Shown: positions 43,539-52,218 of the stretch, in pieces | Layout: every line of letters begins with the position of its first letter | How positions within the stretch are numbered: position 1 is the stretch's first letter | Origin: Verrucomicrobiota bacterium | GTDB taxonomy: Bacteria; Verrucomicrobiota; Verrucomicrobiia; Opitutales; Opitutaceae | Direction of reading: 5' to 3' | Assembly: GCA_023428905.1 (NCBI GenBank) | Contig: JAEYWP010000015.1 | Coordinates: 53,312 to 117,311, forward strand | Length of the DNA stretch: 64,000 nucleotides | Translations under genes and position numbers: made by a program | Notes under the pieces: generated by a model | What the model saw: only the letters and a program-made list of their open reading frames with translations | The model's database searches: none | What the model was told of the DNA's origin: nothing

Positions 43539-45515
43539 ATGAAGCTCAGTACGAAGATTTCCCTTCTCGCCACCCTCGGCGTTCTCACCACCGCACTCGT
43601 CATTGTCGGCGCCGTCCTGCGCGAAAGGCAGGAGCTCCGGCGCGAGTTGGACCTTCAGGTTCGCGCCACCGCGGCCCAGGAGGCCAGGCAGGTGTCCGAG
43701 GCCGCTTACCTGATGTGCGCCCAGGCTGAGCAGGAAAATGAGGCGCGACTACTGCACAGCTTGGAAGTGGTGGGCGCGGCTGTGGCCGAGGCCGGCGGGC
43801 TGCATCTCGGAAGTGAACGGGTGGCATGGGAGGCGACCGACCAGGTGACGCGGGAAGTCACTCCGGTGTCGCTGCCCGTGATGATGCTGGGCTCCGCGGT
43901 TCTGCAGAAAAACTCCGATCCCGCGGCCGCGTCCCCATTGGTGGACGAGGTGAAGCGCTTTGCCGGCAATTCCGCCACGCTCTTCCAGCGCGTGAATGAA
44001 GCGGGGGACATGCTCCGCATCTGCACCAGCGTCGTGACCCAGGAGGGTGTGCGTGCCATCGGCACCACCCTCTCGCATCGCCAGGCGGACGGATCTCCCA
44101 ATCCGGTGATCGCGTCGGTCCTGGCCGGCAAAGCCTTTCGGGGCCGAGCTTGGGTGATCTCCGAATGGCACACGGCGATCTACGAGCCGGTCGTCGACCA
44201 GGCCAGCGGACAGGTCATCGGCATGCTTTACGTCGGCGTCAGCCTGACGCGCTGCAGCACGGTCTTGCGGGAGGCGCTGCAGAAGCTCGTGGTCGGGAAG
44301 TCGGGCGATGTGTGGGTCGCCACTGGCAGTGGGCCCGAGCGGGGCACCTACCTGGTAGCCCCGCAAGGCGCCCGTGCCGGTCAGAATGCGCTGGAGGCCA
44401 AGGATGCGACCGGGCGGGCCTTCCTCCCGTCGGCGATCGCCAAGGCGGTCCGGGCGAAGAGCGACGAGATCCCGTTTGAGGACACGCTGCAGACGCGCGA
44501 GGGCGAAGCTGCTCCGCGTGAAACGACGACGGCGCTGCGTTATTTTGGCGCGTGGGACTGGGTGATCGGTGCGGACGCCCCGGTGGACGATTTTCGTGAA
44601 TCGGGCGAAGCGGTGGCAGCGGCGTTGGAAAGCATGACCTGGTGGATCATCGGCCTGTCGGGGATGATCGCGCTGGTGGCGCTGGTGGTCAGCGTGCTCT
44701 TTGCCCGCAGCATCACCCGCCCCGTTCTTCAATTGATCGATGAGTTGGATCGCTCTGCCAGTCAGGTGAGCTCGGCCTCAGGCCAGACCTCGACGGCTAG
44801 TCATTCCCTGGCGGACGGAGCGACCCGCCAGGCGGCTGCCCTCGAAGAAACCAGTGCCTCGCTGGAGGAGATGTCGAGCATCGCGAAGCAAAACACCACC
44901 AGCGCGGAGACCCTGACCACGCTTGCGCGCGCGGCGCGTCAATCCGGCGATTCCGGCGCGGCCGAGGTCGACGCGATGATCGCGGCCATGGCGGCGATTC
45001 ATGCCTCCAGCGGGGAGGTGGCGAAAATCATCAAGACGATCGACGAAATCGCCTTCCAGACCAACCTCCTCGCCCTTAACGCGGCCGTTGAGGCGGCACG
45101 CGCCGGCGAGGCCGGGCTGGGTTTTGCAGTCGTCGCTGACGAGGTTCGTGTCCTCGCCCAGCGCAGCGCGATCGCGGCCAAGGAGACTGCCGGTCGGATT
45201 GATGACTCCGTGACCAAGACCGCCCTCGGCACCCGCCTGAGCGCGACGGTGGCGGATCAGTTGAAGCAGATCGCGGAAAAGGTCCGCCAGGTCGATGAGA
45301 TCGCCCGCGAGGTCTCGGTCGCGTCGGGTGAGCAGACACGCGGCATCGAGCAAGTATCTCAGGCGGTCACCCAAATGGACGCGGTGACGCAGGATGTGGC
45401 GGCCAATGCCGAGGAGGGGGCCAGCGCCTCCCATGAGCTGAACGCCCAGGCCGAAGCCCTGCGCCAGATCGTGAAGCAGCTCTCCGCTGTCGTCGGGGTG
45501 GACAAGAAAATGTGA
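43539..45515 (+). CDS. Methyl-accepting chemotaxis protein with Cache-type sensor
   Basis: A 658-residue chemoreceptor. The N-terminal membrane segment (ISLLATLGVLTTALVIVGAVL) is followed by a ~300-residue periplasmic double Cache domain of the Cache3/Cache2 fusion type (YEPVVDQASGQVIGMLYVGVS, VGKSGDVWVATG, YFGAWDWVIGADAPV), a second segment (WWIIGLSGMIALVALVVSVLFA), a short HAMP-like link (RSITRPVLQLIDELDR) and the signalling hairpin (IIKTIDEIAFQTNLLALNAA). AGGGGG lies just upstream of ATG 43539. Probably senses a small carboxylate or amino acid, as for other Cache receptors. The adenylate kinase-like gene starts 42 bases downstream. Confidence 0.93.
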   Translation: MKLSTKISLLATLGVLTTALVIVGAVLRERQELRRELDLQVRATAAQEARQVSEAAYLMCAQAEQENEARLLHSLEVVGAAVAEAGGLHLGSERVAWEATDQVTREVTPVSLPVMMLGSAVLQKNSDPAAASPLVDEVKRFAGNSATLFQRVNEAGDMLRICTSVVTQEGVRAIGTTLSHRQADGSPNPVIASVLAGKAFRGRAWVISEWHTAIYEPVVDQASGQVIGMLYVGVSLTRCSTVLREALQKLVVGKSGDVWVATGSGPERGTYLVAPQGARAGQNALEAKDATGRAFLPSAIAKAVRAKSDEIPFEDTLQTREGEAAPRETTTALRYFGAWDWVIGADAPVDDFRESGEAVAAALESMTWWIIGLSGMIALVALVVSVLFARSITRPVLQLIDELDRSASQVSSASGQTSTASHSLADGATRQAAALEETSASLEEMSSIAKQNTTSAETLTTLARAARQSGDSGAAEVDAMIAAMAAIHASSGEVAKIIKTIDEIAFQTNLLALNAAVEAARAGEAGLGFAVVADEVRVLAQRSAIAAKETAGRIDDSVTKTALGTRLSATVADQLKQIAEKVRQVDEIAREVSVASGEQTRGIEQVSQAVTQMDAVTQDVAANAEEGASASHELNAQAEALRQIVKQLSAVVGVDKKM

Positions 45516-45557
45516 TTTGTCCCCGGCGGACTGTCGGGCCAGGGTGGCGGCCTCGCC

Positions 45558-46727
45558 ATGCTCAACATCGCATTGTTCGGGCCTCCGGGCGCCGGCAAGG
45601 GGACGCAGTCCGAGTTCCTCATCCGACGCTTCAATCTCTTTTACCTCTCCACTGGCGACCTGCTGCGACGTGAGATCGCGCAGGACTCCAGTCTGGGCCG
45701 CGAGGCCCAGAGCATCATTGCCGCGGGCGGCCTGGTTTCGGACGAGATCATCGTCCAGGTGATCGAGAAAACGATCACCGAGCATCCGGATGCCAGCGGG
45801 TTTCTTTTCGACGGCTTTCCCCGCACCTATGTGCAGGCCTACATCCTCGAGGGCCTGATGCTGAAACTGCACACCTCCCTCACCTGCCTGATCAACCTGC
45901 AGGTGCCGGAGGAAATCTCGGTGGCGCGCCTGCTGAACCGGGGAAGGACCTCCGGACGCAGCGACGACAACGAGGTGGTGATCCGGAATCGCCTGCGTGA
46001 ATACACGGAAAAGACCCTGCCGGTGCTGGACTTCTATCGGCAGCGCAACCTGCACCACGCCGTCGATGCCACCGGCTCAATTGAGACGGTGAACCAGGCG
46101 GTGGTCGGCATCATCGAGCAGGCCCTCAGCCGGAAGCTCTTTAATGTCGTGCTTTTTGGATACCCCGGTTCGGGCCGCGGTTCGCAGGCCAAGGCCCTGG
46201 CGGACGCCTACGGCCTGGAGTATGTCGCCACCGGGCGGATGTTGGAGCAGGAGATCGCCGCCGGCACCGCGCTTGGGCGCCGGATCCAGCAACTCTACGA
46301 CAGCGGGCAACTCGTCCCGGATGAGATCGTGGTGCCGCTGATCGAGCGGAAGCTCGAGCGCTGGAAAGAGGTGCGCGGATTCATCTTCAAGGGCTTCCCC
46401 CGCACCCGGGTGCAGTCCTACATTCTCGACGGTCTGCTGAAAAAGCACGACGCCTCCGTTTCGACGGTGATCGACCTGGAGGTGCCGACCCTGGAGCTGA
46501 TCCGCCGTCTGGACGAGCGCAGCAAAACCGCGGCCTGTCGCAGCTATGACCGGAGCACCTCGACGATTGTGCAGCGCCTGCGCGAGCACGAACAGAAGAC
46601 GGTGCCCGTGATCCAGCGTTACCGGGAACAGAACGGAGTGACCACGATTGACGGCATGGGCACGTTCGACGCGGTTTTCAGCCGGCTGGCCGCGGTGGTC
46701 GACGACGGCTTCCGCAGGCTGCGCTGA
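45558..46727 (+). CDS. Tandem adenylate kinase-like protein; second P-loop altered
   Basis: A 389-residue protein made of two adenylate-kinase domains. Domain 1 (1-190) is intact: GPPGAGKGTQ with K14, STGDLLRREI, FDGFPRT, and a short lid RGRTSGRSDDNE. Domain 2 (about 195-389) repeats the layout: GYPGSGRGSQ, ATGRMLEQEI, FKGFPRT, RSKTAACRSYDRS, but R207 replaces the P-loop lysine (GGC CGC GGT). Lysine loss usually abolishes phosphoryl transfer, so domain 2 may be regulatory or structural. Domain 1 should interconvert ATP, AMP and ADP. The usual bacterial enzyme is about 215 residues, so this is a duplication-fusion. Confidence 0.88.
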   Translation: MLNIALFGPPGAGKGTQSEFLIRRFNLFYLSTGDLLRREIAQDSSLGREAQSIIAAGGLVSDEIIVQVIEKTITEHPDASGFLFDGFPRTYVQAYILEGLMLKLHTSLTCLINLQVPEEISVARLLNRGRTSGRSDDNEVVIRNRLREYTEKTLPVLDFYRQRNLHHAVDATGSIETVNQAVVGIIEQALSRKLFNVVLFGYPGSGRGSQAKALADAYGLEYVATGRMLEQEIAAGTALGRRIQQLYDSGQLVPDEIVVPLIERKLERWKEVRGFIFKGFPRTRVQSYILDGLLKKHDASVSTVIDLEVPTLELIRRLDERSKTAACRSYDRSTSTIVQRLREHEQKTVPVIQRYREQNGVTTIDGMGTFDAVFSRLAAVVDDGFRRLR

Positions 46728-46738
46728 CACGCGCCCGG

Positions 46739-46758
46739 CCGCCCCCCCCCGGGGGCGG
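46739..46758. terminator. GC hairpin between convergent genes
   Basis: CCGCCCCC (46739-46746) and GGGGGCGG (46751-46758) with a CCCC loop, located in the 53 bases between the adenylate kinase-like gene and the convergent ThuA gene. It contains a run of nine C. No T-run, so termination is possible but not certain. Confidence 0.4.
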
Positions 46759-46780
46759 TGGGCTGGCAGGAAGGGGCGGA

Positions 46781-47551
46781 TTACTCCGCGCGGAACTCGT
46801 TCCCCGTAGCCGCCCAGTAGATACCACCGTAGAGGTGGTGGCGGAAATGGGAATCGCCGTAGGTGGCGGGCAGGTGGCCGAGCGCGGTGTAGAAGGCGCG
46901 GCCGCCGTCGTAGTGCTGATACCAGCTCACCGGGTGGAAGTCGCCCATGCCCTTGCCCTTCTTCGGGCCCCAATCGGCGGCGGGCCGGTAGGTCTTTTCA
47001 TCCACCGTCAGGAGGTACTTCAGCGCGTCGGAGCGGGGCGCATCGAACTCGTACCATTCCTCGGTGAAGAGGAAGCGTTTCGCGAAACGGTCCATGCCCG
47101 GGAAATTGTAGTCCTCCACCTTCATCGTGGCGGTCTGCACCACCGGATGGATGTGAAACATATGGCCGACCATCTTGGTGAACCACGGCCAGTTGTATTC
47201 CGTGTCCGAGGCGCTGTGGACACCGGCGAAGCCGCCACCCGCCTTGATGTAGCGCTCAAAGGCGGCCTGCTGCTCGTCGTTGAGGACGTCGCCGGTGGTG
47301 AGCAGGAAGATCACCACCTTGTATTTGGCCAGTTCCTTGTCGTTGAAGACGCGGTTGGCATCCTCCGTCCAGAACACCTCGAAGTCGTGCAGTTTGGCCA
47401 GTTCCTGCACCGCAGTGACGCCGGCGTTGATCGAGTCGTGGTGCCAGCCCGCGGTCTTGGTGAAGAGCAAGGCGTTGAACTGGGCGGCGGAGGCGAGCGA
47501 GGCGGCGGCGAGAAAGGCCGCGACGAGGGCGGGACGCGTGAGCAGGGCCAT
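46781..47551 (-). CDS. Exported ThuA-domain protein
   Basis: A 256-residue exported protein: signal peptide (ALVAAFLAAASLASA), then a ThuA-like class I glutamine amidotransferase-fold domain (LLFTKTAGWHHDSINAGV, LAKYKVVIFLLTTGDVL, GGGFAGVHSASDTEY, GHMFHIHPVV, WYQHYDGGRAFYTALGH). ThuA-like proteins occur widely in sugar-utilising bacteria including Verrucomicrobia and are linked to trehalose or other disaccharide use; the biochemical activity is not settled. The 129 bases to the divergent HD gene show no clear operator. Confidence 0.88.
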   Translation of the reverse strand: MALLTRPALVAAFLAAASLASAAQFNALLFTKTAGWHHDSINAGVTAVQELAKLHDFEVFWTEDANRVFNDKELAKYKVVIFLLTTGDVLNDEQQAAFERYIKAGGGFAGVHSASDTEYNWPWFTKMVGHMFHIHPVVQTATMKVEDYNFPGMDRFAKRFLFTEEWYEFDAPRSDALKYLLTVDEKTYRPAADWGPKKGKGMGDFHPVSWYQHYDGGRAFYTALGHLPATYGDSHFRHHLYGGIYWAATGNEFRAE

Positions 47552-47680
47552 GAGGTGAACCGGGGTTAGGGTTGAAAAACGGAGTGATCAGAATGACCAA
47601 CCGGCCCGGCCCTGAAGTCGAGCGCCGTTCACACGTTCGGGCGTTGCCCGGGCGTCGCACCGCCACCAGCCTGCGCGGGC

Positions 47681-48328
47681 ATGGAAGCCGCCGACCTTTC
47701 CTGTTGGGAGTCCCGCTTTGAGGCGTTTCTGCACGCCGCGGCACCCGGGGATCCCGCCCATGGACTCGATCATGTGCGCCGTGTCGTGGCGTGGGCACGA
47801 CGGCTGGCCGCGGCGGAGAACGCGTCGCTCGCGGTGGTGGTGCCGGCGGCCTGGCTGCACGACTGCGTGGTGATGCCCAAGGATGCACCCGGCGCGCGGC
47901 ACGCCTCCGCGGCCGCGGCGGAGTGCGCGGGCGCCTTTCTCCAGCAGGCCGGCTACGACGCGCAGCTGATCCCCGGGATCCAGCACGCCATTGAGGCGCA
48001 CAGTTTCAGCTCCGGGATCGTCCCCCGCAGCGCGGAGGCGCGGGTGGTGCAGGACGCGGACCGCCTCGATGCGCTCGGGGCCATCGGCCTGGCCCGCTGC
48101 CTCGCGGTGGGTGCATCGCTCGGCCGACCCCTCCTGGATCCTTCGGACCCCTTTGCCGAAAGGCGAAGCGTCGACGACCGGCGCTTCACGCTCGATCACT
48201 TCCCGGCCAAGCTCCTGCGTATCGGTGCCACGATGACGACGGCGGCGGGCCGGGAGGAGGCGGCGCGCAGGACGCAGTTTTTGCGCGGTTTTATCGAGGA
48301 ACTCCGGCGCGAGCTCCCAATGCCTTGA
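47681..48328 (+). CDS. HD-domain phosphohydrolase
   Basis: A 215-residue HD-superfamily protein of the YedJ/uncharacterised hydrolase type. Metal ligands are visible: H31 in GLDHVRR, H60-D61 in AWLHDCV, and D125 in VVQDADRLDALG. The insert PKDAPGARHAS matches the family. Likely a cytoplasmic metal-dependent phosphohydrolase acting on nucleotides or related compounds; the substrate is unknown. No signal peptide. Confidence 0.87.
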   Translation: MEAADLSCWESRFEAFLHAAAPGDPAHGLDHVRRVVAWARRLAAAENASLAVVVPAAWLHDCVVMPKDAPGARHASAAAAECAGAFLQQAGYDAQLIPGIQHAIEAHSFSSGIVPRSAEARVVQDADRLDALGAIGLARCLAVGASLGRPLLDPSDPFAERRSVDDRRFTLDHFPAKLLRIGATMTTAAGREEAARRTQFLRGFIEELRRELPMP

Positions 48329-48503
48329 GGGCCGCAGGGATAGCGGCTTCCGCGCGCCCGGTCGCAAGCTTTTTGCCAATGTTAGACCATTGCTGCTTTT
48401 GAGAGGGCGATGAGGCGGGAGCACCGTGTTTCACCCCGCCTCTTCCTCCGCTTCTACCCGGCGTCTGGACTCTCCCCGCAGGCGGGAAATCCGCTTCGCT
48501 TTC

Positions 48504-50600
48504 ATGCACCCTTCCTCGGCCTTCTCCTTGCGGCGCCCGCTCGCGTCCGTCCTCCACATCGCCCTGGCCCTGCTCGCGGGCACCACTTGCCTCCACGCAG
48601 CCCCCTTTGCCACCGGCAAGGCCAAGTTCGTCGGCAGCGCCTACGAGAGCAGCGGCACCATCGCGGTCAACTTCCAGGCGTACTGGAACCAGGTCACCCC
48701 GGAGAACTCCGGGAAGTGGGGCAGTGTTGAAGCCACCCGCGATGTGATGAACTGGACCGCGCTCGACGCGGCCTACGCCTTCGCCAAGGCGAACAATTTC
48801 CCCTTCAAGTTCCACACCCTCGTCTGGGGCAACCAGCAGCCGGCCTGGATCGAGTCGCTCCCGGCGGCGGAGCAGCGCCAGGAGATCGAGGAGTGGTTTG
48901 CCGCGGTGGCGGCCCGTTATCCGGACATCGACCTGATCGACGTGGTCAACGAGCCGATCAACGATCCGCCGACCATCCCCGGCAACGGCAACTACGCCGC
49001 CGCCCTCGGCGGGGCGGGTGCGACCGGGTGGGACTGGGTGATCACCTCCTTCCAGCTCGCCCGCGCGTATTTCCCGCGCTCCGTGTTGTTGATCAATGAA
49101 TACAGCGTGACCAACACCCCCTCCCGTGCCACCGCCTATGCGCAGATCGTTCGGCTGCTGAGCGACCGCGGGCTGGTCGACGGGGTGGGCATCCAGGCGC
49201 ACGCCTTTTCCACCCGGGGCATCTCCGCCACCGCCACGCGCGCCGGGATCGACACCATCGCGGCGCCCGGAGTGCCGGTCTACATCAGCGAACTCGATAT
49301 CGACGGCGCCACCGACCAGGTCCAGCTGGACGAATACAAGCGGATCTTCCCCGTCTTTTATGAACATCCCGCGGTCGTGGGAATGACCCTGTGGGGCTAC
49401 CGGCCCGGCCTCTGGCGGACCAACGAGCGGGCCTTCCTCATTGATGAGAACGGGAATGAGCGCCCGGCCCTGTTGTGGCTGCGCGACTACCTCGCCGCCT
49501 TCCCCTCCACCGGCCCGCGCATTCTGCTCGAGCCGTCCCCGGTTTTCGCCCTTCGCGGCAGCTCCGCCACCTTCCAGGTGCGCGCGGTCGAAGCCGCCGC
49601 CTACCAGTGGTCTCGCAACGGTGCGCCGATTCCCGGCGCCAACGCCGCCAGCTACACCATTCCGATGGTGCAGGGCACGGACGACGGAGAATACCAGGTC
49701 ACGGTCACGGGCCCGGGCGGCACCACGACCAGCCGCAGCGTCGCCCTGACCAGCGCCGACGTGGGTCCCGGGCGACTGGTCAATATTTCCACCCGCTCCT
49801 ACGTGGGCCAGGGAGATGACCTGCTGATCGCCGGCTTTGTCATCCGCGGCTCCGGCCCGCGCCAGGTTTTGGTGCGCGCCTCGGGTTCCGCGCTCGGTGC
49901 CGCTCCGTTTAATCTCACCGGCACGCTGGCGGATCCGGTGCTGCAGGTCACCACTGGGGCCGGCGTGGTGATGGGGGGCAATGACGACTGGGACAGCGAC
50001 CCGGCAGCGCGCGCACGGATGCGCGAGGCCTTTGCCGCAGCCGGTGCCATGCCCTGGGTGGCAGGCTCGAAAGAGGCGGCGGTCCTTCTCACCTTGGAAC
50101 CCGGCGGTTACACCCCGCAGGTCACGGGCAAGAACGGTGGCACCGGGATCGCGTTGGTGGAGGTCTTTGAGTTTGCCGGTGCCTCTGCCGCGAAGCTGAT
50201 CAATATCTCCACCCGCTCGTTGGTTCGCACTGGCGCGGAACTCCAGATCGCCGGTTTTGTGGTGGGCGGGAGCGGACCCAAGCGGGTGCTCCTGCGGGCA
50301 TCCGGTCCGAGTCTTGCGGCGGCCTTCGACGGTCTCAAAGGACGTGTCCTCGCGGATCCCGTCCTCGATGTGTACGCGGGGAGTCAGCGGATCGGGGGCA
50401 ACGATGACTGGGATGCGGACGCCGGGGCGCGCGCGGAAATCGAAGCCGCTTCCAAGTCCGTCAACGCGCCCGCATGGGCGACCGGCTCCCGCGAGGCCGC
50501 CGTGATCCTCACCCTCAATCCGGGCGCCTACACCGCGCACGTCACCGGAAAGAATAATACCACGGGGATCGCGCTCATCGAGGTGTTCGAACTGGAGTGA
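48504..50600 (+). CDS. Secreted GH10 endo-1,4-beta-xylanase with Ig-like and paired C-terminal modules
   Basis: A 699-residue exported xylanase. Signal peptide (ASVLHIALALLAGTTCLHA), then a GH10 barrel (about 30-330) with WNQVTPENSGKWG, catalytic acid/base E150 in DVVNEPI and nucleophile E263 in YISELDI. An Ig-like domain follows (AAAYQWSRNGAPIPGANA), then two homologous ~133-residue modules (about 423-558 and 563-699), each starting NISTRS and containing LIAGFV or QIAGFV, GSGP, ASG and GGNDDWD. These modules are common at the ends of Verrucomicrobial secreted proteins and may serve in attachment or export; that is inference. Start ATG 48504. Confidence 0.92.
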   Translation: MHPSSAFSLRRPLASVLHIALALLAGTTCLHAAPFATGKAKFVGSAYESSGTIAVNFQAYWNQVTPENSGKWGSVEATRDVMNWTALDAAYAFAKANNFPFKFHTLVWGNQQPAWIESLPAAEQRQEIEEWFAAVAARYPDIDLIDVVNEPINDPPTIPGNGNYAAALGGAGATGWDWVITSFQLARAYFPRSVLLINEYSVTNTPSRATAYAQIVRLLSDRGLVDGVGIQAHAFSTRGISATATRAGIDTIAAPGVPVYISELDIDGATDQVQLDEYKRIFPVFYEHPAVVGMTLWGYRPGLWRTNERAFLIDENGNERPALLWLRDYLAAFPSTGPRILLEPSPVFALRGSSATFQVRAVEAAAYQWSRNGAPIPGANAASYTIPMVQGTDDGEYQVTVTGPGGTTTSRSVALTSADVGPGRLVNISTRSYVGQGDDLLIAGFVIRGSGPRQVLVRASGSALGAAPFNLTGTLADPVLQVTTGAGVVMGGNDDWDSDPAARARMREAFAAAGAMPWVAGSKEAAVLLTLEPGGYTPQVTGKNGGTGIALVEVFEFAGASAAKLINISTRSLVRTGAELQIAGFVVGGSGPKRVLLRASGPSLAAAFDGLKGRVLADPVLDVYAGSQRIGGNDDWDADAGARAEIEAASKSVNAPAWATGSREAAVILTLNPGAYTAHVTGKNNTTGIALIEVFELE

Positions 50601-50776
50601 GGCTGGCGCGGGGCCGGCATTCTGTAGGGATTTTTCCGTGACGGGCGCAGCGGCGGTTCCCCCAAACCGGGGCTGAGCCGCCTTGTGCCGTCACGCGGGC
50701 GGAACACCCCCTCAAAAGCGGTGGTCGGCGCGCAAAACCCTGTGCGCCCGATCATCGGTGCGTGCCCGCTCCAGAC

Positions 50777-51175
50777 ATGAATGCCAAACCCATCGCTTCA
50801 AACATCGATCACATCGTCGGCTACAAGGTGGAGGATATTGGAGGTGTCCCCCTCGGCCATCTGCACAACTACTGGTCCGATGAACACGGGCAACCGCGGT
50901 TGCTCGGGGTCAAGACCGGCTGGATTTTCGGCAAGAATCACGTCGTTCCGATTGGCAGTGCCACAATCGACGAGGAGCGGCGGCGGGTCCGGGTCCAGTA
51001 CGCGCATGACGTGGTGAGGCGCGCGCCCGCGTTTGAGCAGGATGCGGAGATCGACGACGCCGAACAGGAGCGGATCGCCCGGTATTTCGGCTTTAATGGT
51101 GGGCTGCCTTCCGCCCCAACCTCCGCGTCCGTTCGCGAGGAGATGATGGAAAACCCGCCGCAAGGGACAGGCTAA
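50777..51175 (+). CDS. PRC-barrel-type protein; 3' end formed by a repeat
   Basis: A 132-residue protein with a PRC-barrel-like N-terminal domain (IVGYKVEDIGGVPLGHLHNYW, GWIFGKNHVVPIGSATIDEE) and an acidic C-terminal stretch. No signal peptide. PRC-barrel proteins with the DUF2171/YsnF type layout are often stress-related; here the function is unknown. The last codons (Gly-Thr-Gly, stop) read GGGACAGGCTAA, so the first unit of the downstream GGGACAGGC array supplies the end. ATG at 50777. Confidence 0.8.
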   Translation: MNAKPIASNIDHIVGYKVEDIGGVPLGHLHNYWSDEHGQPRLLGVKTGWIFGKNHVVPIGSATIDEERRRVRVQYAHDVVRRAPAFEQDAEIDDAEQERIARYFGFNGGLPSAPTSASVREEMMENPPQGTG

Positions 51176-51407
51176 AGAAACCGCCGAAGGGACAAAAAAA
51201 CCGCCGCAGGGACAGGCGAAAAAAAACTCCTCAGTCGCCGTAAAGCCGCCGTGAGGGACAGGCAAAAAAACCGACGGCGTGTAAGGGACAGGCAAACTCT
51301 GCAGTCACCGTAAACCGCGCTATAAGGGACAGGCGGAAAAAATGCCCGCGGCGGAAACCGCGCCGTAAGGGACAGGCAAAAAAAACGGCGGCGTGTAAGG
51401 GAGAGGC
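51164..51407 (+). repeat. Uneven GGGACAGGC repeat array
   Basis: Eight units of GGGACAGGC or close variants start at 51164, 51189, 51209, 51255, 51285, 51326, 51369 and 51399, each followed in most cases by an A-run and CCG-type words; spacing is 20-46 bases. A higher-order unit is visible: CAGTCRCCGTAAA occurs before units 4 and 6. It fills the gap between the PRC-barrel and DUF892 genes. Open frames across it are arginine/leucine repeats and are not counted as genes. Confidence 0.75.
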
Positions 51408-51410
51408 GAA

Positions 51411-51441
51411 AAAAACCCGCGGCGTTTGCCGCGGGCTTTTT
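51411..51441. terminator. Bidirectional intrinsic terminator
   Basis: CCCGCGGC (51416-51423) and GCCGCGGG (51428-51435) form a perfect 8-bp stem with a GTTT loop. CTTTTTG follows on plus and an A-run precedes it, giving a U-run on the minus transcript as well. It lies between the convergent PRC-barrel and DUF892 genes. Confidence 0.75.
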
Positions 51442-51474
51442 GTTCCACAAGGCGTCCGTGACGCCGAACTGGGC

Positions 51475-51990
51475 TTATTCTTCTTCCTCGTCTTCGCCGA
51501 CGGCGGCGGCCTCGAGGTTAATCGACTCTGCGATGCCGGTGAGGAGCTTGTCGGTCTCGCCCTCCTCATCGAGCGTCTCCTGCAGGAGTTCAGCGATGTC
51601 GTCCTCCTCGACCAGCTCAGCGAGGGTGCGGGCCGAGCCATAACCGGCGATTTCGTAATGTTCGACCTTTTGCGCCGCCACAATGAGGGCGAGGTCGCGA
51701 ATGACGGGCGTGTAGTCCTCCTCGAGGATTTCCTTCCCTTCCTCGATCAGCCCTTCCATCGCGTGGCACTTCTTGCCCGTGGGCTTTTCGCCGAGCTGCT
51801 TGAAGATCTTGTCGAGGCGCTTCACCTGACCCTCGGTCTGCTTCAGGTGCGTGGTGAAGGCCTCTTTGAGGTCTTCGTTTTCAGCCGCCTTGGCCATTTT
51901 GGGCAGGGCCTTGAGGAGCTGGTTTTCCGCGTTGTAAAGGTCTTTCAGTTCTTCGACCAGGAGGTCGTGGGGAGTAGAGATTTTCGGCAT
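51475..51990 (-). CDS. DUF892 (YciE/YciF) ferritin-like stress protein
   Basis: A 171-residue all-helical protein. KISTPHDLLVEELKDLYNAENQLLKALPKMAKAA is the YciF/DUF892 signature; CHAMEGLIEEGKEIL and AAQKVEHYEIAGYGSARTLAEL follow, with the Glu and His residues that line a ferritin-like di-metal site. It ends in an acidic run. Members are induced by osmotic or oxidative stress. Convergent with the PRC-barrel gene; the pair share a bidirectional terminator. ATG at 51990. Confidence 0.92.
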   Translation of the reverse strand: MPKISTPHDLLVEELKDLYNAENQLLKALPKMAKAAENEDLKEAFTTHLKQTEGQVKRLDKIFKQLGEKPTGKKCHAMEGLIEEGKEILEEDYTPVIRDLALIVAAQKVEHYEIAGYGSARTLAELVEEDDIAELLQETLDEEGETDKLLTGIAESINLEAAAVGEDEEEE

Positions 51991-52218
51991 AGGTCTCCAC
52001 TGTACCCTGCCTGCCGTGCCGGCTAAATCGGGCGATCAGACAGCGCCCACGTGGGAGAAAAGGGGTGGGAGGAGTTGCACCTCCGGGCCCCGGTTGGGCA
52101 CCGGGGCGAGCGTCCCCCGGATGGCTTGGCGTCTGCCCCGGGTAGCGTGCCGGAGTGCCTCTCCGGGCGCCTGCTTCAGGCTGGCCACGCGGCAGCGGAC
52201 CATCGCATCGTCCTCCGC

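Noticed and set aside
51164..51407. CRISPR array
   Set aside because: Repeat unit is about nine bases, spacing varies from 20 to 46 bases, spacers are themselves similar, and no cas gene is near.
51172..51683. Minus-strand frames across the GGGACAGGC array
   Set aside because: The products are repeats of FFCLSL-type words created by the array, and one overlaps the DUF892 gene in another frame.
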